64,000 nt of DNA from assembly GCA_017557885.1 (NCBI GenBank), contig JAFYXV010000008.1, positions 101,307-165,306 on the forward strand, in the 5' to 3' direction. The notes below the pieces were generated by a model, which saw nothing but the letters and a program-made list of their open reading frames with translations, did no database searches and was not told where the DNA came from. This document shows positions 58,769-64,000 of this stretch, piece by piece. This DNA is from a bacterium (GTDB lineage Bacteria; Auribacterota; UBA3054). A program made the translations under genes and the position numbers. Numbering within the stretch: position 1 is the stretch's first letter; every line of letters begins with the position of its first letter.

Positions 58769-59761
58769 TCAGCTCAAGAGAGAATAATACCCGCCGTTTT
58801 TAGGCGCGCCGCGAAATTCTATTTTCCCGGATTCTTTCAGAGCCTTAAGATGCCTGGAAACAGTTGGAATGCTCTTCCCCACAAACGCGGCTAATTCCCT
58901 GGTCTTTGAGCCAGGATTTTTTTCGATTGCGGAAAGGATCTCCGCAGCGACCGCGCTAACATTTACTCTATCATTTACTCTATCATTTTTTCCTGATTTT
59001 ACTCTATCATCCTGCAAATTTACGGACTGTCCCATCAAGCGCAGAAGCTCTTTTTGAGTCTCGCAGACCCGGTCCCGAACGAAAAGCACAAACGGAGAAG
59101 GATCAGCTTCGGCTTTTTTGAGAGTCATGATGTATTCGTGCCGACAGACAGGCGGGATTATCGCAAGCGTCCAGCCGGCTCTGAGCAGCATGAGGTTCAT
59201 CAGAAGCCGCGCCACGCGGCCATTGCCATCCACGAAAGGATGGATATAGACAAACTTCTGGTGCGCAAGCGCAGCGAACTCGATTGGATGAAGTTTCCCT
59301 TCGTTCCTTTCCATCCATTTTAAAAATCCCGCCATTAGTCCGGGAACCTTATCCGGATTCGGCAAAGTCCTGCGAGAGCCGGAAATGAAAACTCTAACAG
59401 AGCGCCACTTCCCTGCGTTGGACTTATCGATTTGGGAATAGAAAAGCTTATGGATCTTTAGAACGTCAGATTCCAAAACGTGACGTTTTTTCAAAAGCTC
59501 ATAAATGAAATCATAAGCCTTGGCATGACCGGTCGCTTCATACACGTCGCGAAGCGGCTTCCCGCTGATGATCAGTCCGTCCTCTATGACAACTTTTGTT
59601 TCGCTTTCAGTAAGCGAGTTCCCCTCCAGGGCGTTGCTCGTATAAGTCAATCCTACGCGATAATATTCGCGCAGTGATCTCAACGTTTCTTTCGGAAGCG
59701 GCCGCAAGGCCGCTATCCTCTCTGCATACTGATCGCATTTGCTAAATTCGCTCCGCCTCAC
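58769..59761 (-). CDS. Fic family AMP-transferase-like protein with winged-helix tail
   Basis: A 330-residue Fic protein. The core motif is H174-P-F-V-D-G-N-G-R182, complete for catalysis (usually AMP transfer to a target protein). An N-terminal inhibitory helix motif T41-S-N-A-L-E46-G-N is present, so it is a class II, self-inhibited Fic. The middle has a Fic-type R-S-V-R-V-F-I-S-G-S segment. Residues 265-330 form a winged-helix domain (T-R-E-L-A-A-F-V-G-K-S-I-P-T-V-S-R-H-L-K-A-L). A Lys/Asp/Asn-rich linker with repeated N-D-R-V joins the parts. The GTG start, with GGAG upstream, lies 12 bases after the DUF4139 stop. Targets unknown. Confidence 0.92.
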   Translation of the reverse strand: MRRSEFSKCDQYAERIAALRPLPKETLRSLREYYRVGLTYTSNALEGNSLTESETKVVIEDGLIISGKPLRDVYEATGHAKAYDFIYELLKKRHVLESDVLKIHKLFYSQIDKSNAGKWRSVRVFISGSRRTLPNPDKVPGLMAGFLKWMERNEGKLHPIEFAALAHQKFVYIHPFVDGNGRVARLLMNLMLLRAGWTLAIIPPVCRHEYIMTLKKAEADPSPFVLFVRDRVCETQKELLRLMGQSVNLQDDRVKSGKNDRVNDRVNVSAVAAEILSAIEKNPGSKTRELAAFVGKSIPTVSRHLKALKESGKIEFRGAPKNGGYYSLLS

Positions 59762-59773
59762 ATTGGCTCCGGA

Positions 59774-61549
59774 TCACTTCAGCTCGAAGACTTTGTAGGT
59801 GTACTCGAAGGTCGCTTCGCCCTTGGCGGGAATTTCGATCTCCCAGACTCTTTCCCTTTCGGCATTCATTTCGCCCTCGTTATCTTTTGAGCTGATGAGC
59901 TTTTCTTCCGGAATAGCGAATTTCTCGAAGTCGCCGCAAACGTTCAGGAAGACTTTCACCTTGGCGTCGCTGCCGCGGTAGTTGTTTATAGTCAGCTTGC
60001 CGTTGATCTTTTTCTCGTTGCCTTCCACATTCTCGCCGTTGACTTTTTTGCGGCGCTTGACGACCTTGGCTTTCTTATCGACAGTTTCTTCGACCTTGGC
60101 GGTTAGGCTAAGCGCCTTGGTCAGGTTCATGTTGACCTTCTGCCCGGGGTTCACCCACTTGCGCATGCTCTGGCTGTAGATGTGGCCGCCTTCGGTAACT
60201 TCCATGGCGCCGGCGGTCATCGGGAAAGCGAAAGGATTCTTGAAACTTAAAATATCCCACAAGGTCTCCACGCCGCTCTCCTCGAACTGGGGAACGAGCC
60301 TGCCGTTGTTGTAGCGTCTGGATTCGATCTTCCATTCCGCTTTCCGCTCGATCTCGACTTCCGCCGTCCCAATCGGGATGTGCGTGGTGCTGTCCTTATC
60401 CATGGAGTGCTTGCCGACAGAAACGTAGCTGACGTCGGCGCCCTGTTCCTTCATGGTGGAAGCGAATCCTTCGCTCACCTGCATGGGCATATCCTCGACA
60501 ACTTCCATGTCTTCTTCGTCCGCCACAGCCGCTTCGCGAGCCATCGCTCCTGCGGCAGGAGCGGGTTCTTTGCGTCTGCTTCCAAGATCACTATAATCAA
60601 TGTGATTGCTCACATATGCGGCTCTGTAAGCTTTTTGCTTCATAGTCTTTCTAAAATCTTTCGCTCCGTCAACCTCGCCGCCATTGAGGCCGAGGAAAAA
60701 TCCCTGGACGGAAACTCTCAGATCAAGCAGGGACGACGTGTCCTTGAATTCCACATTCGGCTGGCCCGAGACAAGCGTGATCTCGGCGTTCTCGACCTTT
60801 TCCAAGTGGTTCCTGACATCGGCCGCCATAGAAAGATAGGCTTTGCCTTCCCTGTCCAGTTCCAGCCTGTAGGAGGGCGCCCAGGCCATGCCGTCGGTGA
60901 GATATTCGAACTCGAAGGGCTTCGTCGCGCCCATGACCTGCCAGAGCTTCATCTTCAGGTACTGCGGACGTTCCTTCTCCTTGCCGGAGACCATCGTTAT
61001 GCTGGCTGTAGGGATCTTGACGGCGGACTTGTTGGGAAGCCTTATCAAAAGGTCATTGCCAACATTGCCTTCTATGGTGCCGACAATGCTGTAAGTTTTG
61101 GCGCCGCGCGCTTCCTTTTGCTCGGGCAGGTAAAGGAACTGCTCAGCTCCTTCTTCGCTCCCGATCCACTTAAGGGCGCTGTCCAGGTCCGGCATGTCGG
61201 AAGTGAACCACACTCTGCCCTTTTCGCCTTTGAAGCGTTCAGCGTAAGGCAGAAAATCCAGCGACTCGTTCCTGTTGGTCTTGACGTTTTCAAGTTTTGC
61301 GGCAATGGAGATCTTCTCGTCGCCCATGATCCAGAAGGTGCCGTAGGCCGGGTTTATGTCGCCGGAAAAATACAAGGGTTTGTCGCCTTCCGGAGGCGTC
61401 ACCTGCCTTCTCACGATGGTAAGACCGCTCTTGAAGAATTCAAGGGAAACTATGGGCGCCTTGACCAGCTCTTCCTGCTCGACGGCGAAAAGCTCCGCCC
61501 CCAAAAGAAGCGCCAAAAGCGGTAAGACAAAGAAAAATTTGCTTTGCAT
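59774..61549 (-). CDS. Exported DUF4139 protein, copy 2
   Basis: A 591-residue secreted protein with signal peptide (1-22, ...L-L-L-G-A-E-L-F-A). The beta-rich body includes the DUF4139 signature region (Y-L-T-D-G-M-A-W-A-P-S-Y-R-L-E-L at about 215-230, then L-S-M-A-A-D-V-R-N). It continues W-D-I-L-S-F-K-N-P-F-A-F-P-M-T and ends in a beta strand-rich part with E-Y-T-Y-K-V-F. A mid-region (about 330-360) is Glu/Met-rich. The function of DUF4139 proteins is not known. AGGAG is placed well. It is a diverged duplicate of the upstream gene, 23 bases away. Confidence 0.88.
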   Translation of the reverse strand: MQSKFFFVLPLLALLLGAELFAVEQEELVKAPIVSLEFFKSGLTIVRRQVTPPEGDKPLYFSGDINPAYGTFWIMGDEKISIAAKLENVKTNRNESLDFLPYAERFKGEKGRVWFTSDMPDLDSALKWIGSEEGAEQFLYLPEQKEARGAKTYSIVGTIEGNVGNDLLIRLPNKSAVKIPTASITMVSGKEKERPQYLKMKLWQVMGATKPFEFEYLTDGMAWAPSYRLELDREGKAYLSMAADVRNHLEKVENAEITLVSGQPNVEFKDTSSLLDLRVSVQGFFLGLNGGEVDGAKDFRKTMKQKAYRAAYVSNHIDYSDLGSRRKEPAPAAGAMAREAAVADEEDMEVVEDMPMQVSEGFASTMKEQGADVSYVSVGKHSMDKDSTTHIPIGTAEVEIERKAEWKIESRRYNNGRLVPQFEESGVETLWDILSFKNPFAFPMTAGAMEVTEGGHIYSQSMRKWVNPGQKVNMNLTKALSLTAKVEETVDKKAKVVKRRKKVNGENVEGNEKKINGKLTINNYRGSDAKVKVFLNVCGDFEKFAIPEEKLISSKDNEGEMNAERERVWEIEIPAKGEATFEYTYKVFELK

Positions 61550-61572
61550 GATCTTTCTCCTAAAAATACTCG

Positions 61573-63306
61573 TTAATACCTGATGTAAGATGTGTAGGTA
61601 TAATTGATCTCCACCGTGGCGCCCGGCTCTATCTCCGTTTCCACAGTCTTGGAGCTTATGGGATTCACGCCGTAAGGAATGGAGACGGATTTCGTTTCCT
61701 TCTGCCCTTCAGACAGTTCGGCTTTCTCGAAGACGCCGCTGACTCTCAACACGATCTCAGCCGAGACTTTTTCCTTGCGGTGATTTTTAAGCGTGGCCTT
61801 GCCGTCCACCGTCACCTGACGGTAAGTGGAGTGGTCAAGCTGAAGCGTCTTGGGCGTTTCCTCTTCCCTTTCGCTCTCCTCTAATTTCGGCTCCAGGCTT
61901 AGGGCCTTTGTCAGCGTCGTCTTGCCTTCCTGACCGGGATTCAGCCAGTTTTGCGGCGTCTGGCAGTAGAAGGTCCCGTCCAGCAAAACTTCCATCGGCG
62001 CGGTGGTCATGGGGAAAGAGAAGGGGTTCTTGAAGACCAGGATGTCCCAGACCGTCTGGGTCGCGTTGGTATTAAGGTTGCGCATATAACCGTTTTGATC
62101 GATAGTGCGCATCGCGGAAACGTTCCAGGAGACCTTGCCGGCGTATTCCAGTTCCGCCGAGGCGATGTCCGTTCTCAGCGTCTCGCCTTTCTTCAAAGAC
62201 TGCTTCCCAATCTTCTGGAAATGCATGTTGACCGCGCCTTTCTCCTCGACCTGGGCGACAGCGCCAAGCGTCGCGCTCTCCTCCATTCCGGCAGCCGAAT
62301 CCATGTCGGCCTTGGCCATCATCATGGGAGCCTGCGAATAATAGTTATTGGAACGATAATCGCGGCGGACCGGAGCGTTGTAAACAGTTCCTCCGTCCAG
62401 AACGCCAAGAAAGCCGTTCAAGGAGATCCTAAGATTCAGAAGCGAATCCTTGCCTTCCATGTCGATCTTCGGGAAGCCGGAGACAAGCGACACTTCCGCC
62501 TCGCTGAAGTCTTCCATCTCGTTCTTGATGTCGGCGGCCATGGTAAGCTTCGCCTTGCCCTCGTTGAGCTCCATCCTGTAGTAGGGCGCCCAGGTCATGC
62601 CCTGGGTGGCGTACTCGATCTTGAAGGGCTTGTCGGCGCCCTCGACTTTCCAGAGGTTCCTGGTGACGGAAGTCTCGATCTTGTTCTCCCCTGCCGCGGA
62701 AACGGCCTTCAGATTGGCCGTGGGGATCCTGACGGAGCCGCCCACCGGGAACCTTACCACCACTCCGTCGAAAACGGGATTGGGCAGCATGATGCCGTTT
62801 TTGACGGCAGCGCTTGCTTTCGGCATCTTCTCCACCACGCCCTCCACCTTGTAAACCGTCTTGGTGGATTTTTCGTCCGTGACAGGCTGAACGGTGAGAA
62901 CTCTTCCAGAAGCGCCTTCCTTTTGCAGGAAATCCAGCTCTTCCTTGAGACCGGTTAGCTCGGACACGAACCAGACGACTGCCTCGAAACCGCCGTGCCT
63001 TTCCGCAAAAGACCGGGTGTCCACTGAAGATGTGCTGTTACTTATGACCGTCTCCTGAAAGGCCGTCATCTTTAAAGACTTGTCGCTCAGCGTCCAGAAA
63101 GTTCCGTGATAAGGCTTGATGTCCCCGCTAAGATAGCACGGCCCCTCGCTGGGAGGCTCGACGCTCCTCTCCACCAAAACGGTCCCGTTCTTAAAAATGC
63201 TAAGTCCGGCAATAGGCGCTTTGGTGATCTCCGAAGCGTTTATCGCCTCGCCGAAAACAGCCGCTGACAAAAGCGACGCAGCAAGAAACAAAGAAAGATT
63301 TCTCAT
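61573..63306 (-). CDS. Exported DUF4139 protein, copy 1
   Basis: A 577-residue secreted paralogue of the next gene with the same order of features: Y-A-T-Q-G-M-T-W-A-P-Y-Y-R-M-E-L, L-T-M-A-A-D-I-K-N, W-D-I-L-V-F-K-N-P-F-S-F-P-M-T, and a final I-N-Y-T-Y-T-S-Y. The ATG at 63306 was chosen because GAGGA lies 5 bases before it and gives a clean signal peptide (M-R-N-L-S-L-F-L-A-A-S-L); an ATG four codons upstream lacks a ribosome binding site. First gene of the DUF4139-DUF4139-fic unit. Confidence 0.88.
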   Translation of the reverse strand: MRNLSLFLAASLLSAAVFGEAINASEITKAPIAGLSIFKNGTVLVERSVEPPSEGPCYLSGDIKPYHGTFWTLSDKSLKMTAFQETVISNSTSSVDTRSFAERHGGFEAVVWFVSELTGLKEELDFLQKEGASGRVLTVQPVTDEKSTKTVYKVEGVVEKMPKASAAVKNGIMLPNPVFDGVVVRFPVGGSVRIPTANLKAVSAAGENKIETSVTRNLWKVEGADKPFKIEYATQGMTWAPYYRMELNEGKAKLTMAADIKNEMEDFSEAEVSLVSGFPKIDMEGKDSLLNLRISLNGFLGVLDGGTVYNAPVRRDYRSNNYYSQAPMMMAKADMDSAAGMEESATLGAVAQVEEKGAVNMHFQKIGKQSLKKGETLRTDIASAELEYAGKVSWNVSAMRTIDQNGYMRNLNTNATQTVWDILVFKNPFSFPMTTAPMEVLLDGTFYCQTPQNWLNPGQEGKTTLTKALSLEPKLEESEREEETPKTLQLDHSTYRQVTVDGKATLKNHRKEKVSAEIVLRVSGVFEKAELSEGQKETKSVSIPYGVNPISSKTVETEIEPGATVEINYTYTSYIRY

Positions 63307-63414
63307 AAATGTCCTCATGTTGTTTTACTACATTCAATTTTAGCAAAAAAATGAGCAAAGCAGTAAAAAAGAAAGACACCGCGAAACGAGACCGCGGAGA
63401 ACATTATTCATTCA

Positions 63415-63831
63415 CATGAATCAAGACCGCTAAATCCCCTTATTGCCAACGCATTCTACCGCGCAGGCTACATCGAATCCTGGGGACGCGGCATCCAATT
63501 GATCAAAGACTCCTGCCGCAAACTAGGAACTCCCGAACCGGAATACACCGTAATCGGAGACGCTCTAAGAATAAAGTTCACAGCCTTGGAAAGCGCAAAA
63601 ATAACAGAACAGCTTCAGCCCAATCAGCAAAACAAAACATCAGTTGAATCACTGGAGGATAAAATACTAAATGAATTAAGAATTAATGCTAGCTTTGATC
63701 AAAAAACAATTGCCGAAAAATTACAAATTCCCATTTCTTCGCTCCAAAGAGCATTCGATAAATTGAGAAAAGAAAAACGTATTATTCGCAGAGGAGGAAA
63801 ACGCTATGGATATTGGGAAATAAAACAATGA
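63415..63831 (+). pseudogene. 5'-truncated remnant of an AlbA_2/RecG-like (HATPase_c_4) transcriptional regulator
   Basis: The frame begins after a stop at 63364-63366 with no ATG. From about 63421 it matches the conserved S-R-P-L-N-P-L-I-A-N-A-F-Y-R-A-G-Y-I-E-S-W-G-R-G-I-Q segment of AlbA_2-type regulators. This is followed by a linker and a C-terminal winged-helix (Q-K-T-I-A-E-K-L-Q-I-P-I-S-S-L-Q-R-A-F) ending in G-G-K-R-Y-G-Y-W-E-I. The usual N-terminal AlbA_2 domain and most of the ATPase-like part are missing. A shorter frame starting at a TTG (63499) could encode 110 residues. Most likely a gene relic, AT-rich compared with neighbours. Confidence 0.7.
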
Positions 63832-63870
63832 AGTTTTGGTGATATTTTGGGAAAAATAATTAAAAACGAC

Positions 63871-64000
63871 TTTTAACGACTTTTAACGACTTTTAACGAC
63901 TTTTAACGACTTTTAACGACTTTTAACGACTTTTAACGACTTTTAACGACTTTTAACGACTTTTAACGACTTTTAACGACTTTTAACGACTTTTAACGAC
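63871..64000. repeat. 13 exact tandem copies of a 10-bp unit (TTTTAACGAC) running to the window end
   Basis: Thirteen identical units without one substitution, preceded by a partial unit (AAAACGAC at 63863-63870). Because the period is not a multiple of three and the unit has TAA on both strands, all six frames are closed, so it is non-coding. The repeat does not end in the window. The period is close to one helical turn. Confidence 0.98.

Noticed and set aside
63871-64000. Possible CRISPR array
   Set aside because: Units of 10 bases are contiguous with no spacers, and no cas genes are present.

Overview
The window reads as a gene-dense bacterial chromosome of moderately high GC with short intergenic gaps. 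Most promoters that can be read are sigma70-like, with a 17-bp spacer and often an extended -10 (TGnTATAAT). Two large secreted proteins end in a PEP-CTERM-type tail (V-P-E-P, hydrophobic segment, R-R). Together with FG-GAP surface proteins, lipoproteins, a SPOR protein and a VTC/DUF4956 cluster, this suggests a diderm of the PVC superphylum, possibly Lentisphaerota, Kiritimatiellota or a relative. That placement is inference from gene content; there is no rRNA to test it.

Layout: 1-931 is a truncated secreted protein. 1094-5733 is pheS-ispF plus two tandem NSS symporters. 5858-8556 is a pair of related polytopic membrane proteins. 8627-11641 (minus) is thrS-infC-rpmI-rplT, in which infC appears to start at AUC and ThrRS lacks its TGS domain. 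11823-18361 (minus) holds a secreted orphan and a 1697-residue metzincin-like PEP-CTERM protein with a duplicated module of about 500 residues. Divergent from it, 18529-24002 is a tight six-gene cluster: lamin-tail PEP-CTERM protein, HlyD-like adaptor, VTC-domain protein, DUF4956 membrane protein, two-TM protein and ADP-ribosylglycohydrolase-like protein. I consider this the most interesting system here. 24069-25141 (minus) is rplM-rpsI-tRNA-Gly. 25425-28632 is gapA-pgk-thiD.

28703-36966 (minus) is one ten-gene run: unknown protein, ribBA, ribH, nusB, hpt, purE, tsaC, a Cys-rich small protein and two FG-GAP surface proteins. 37243-39836 is an orphan trpB, a glycine-zipper lipoprotein with a zinc ribbon and an unpaired fumarase-type alpha subunit. 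39907-43870 is argG, a MATE transporter and a gate-domain membrane protein. 43934-58570 (minus) is a long run: lipA, miaB, radC, TPR-SPOR, mutS, tilS, prepilin peptidase, S41 protease, lipoprotein, tsaD, aminotransferase, amidohydrolase. 58769-63306 (minus) is two tandem DUF4139 proteins followed by a Fic protein. The window closes with a 5'-truncated regulator remnant and 13 exact copies of a 10-bp repeat that run to the last base.

Convergent gene pairs are separated by long, perfect, bidirectional terminators. No intergenic stretch exceeds 300 bases. No CRISPR, insertion sequence, prophage or rRNA was seen.
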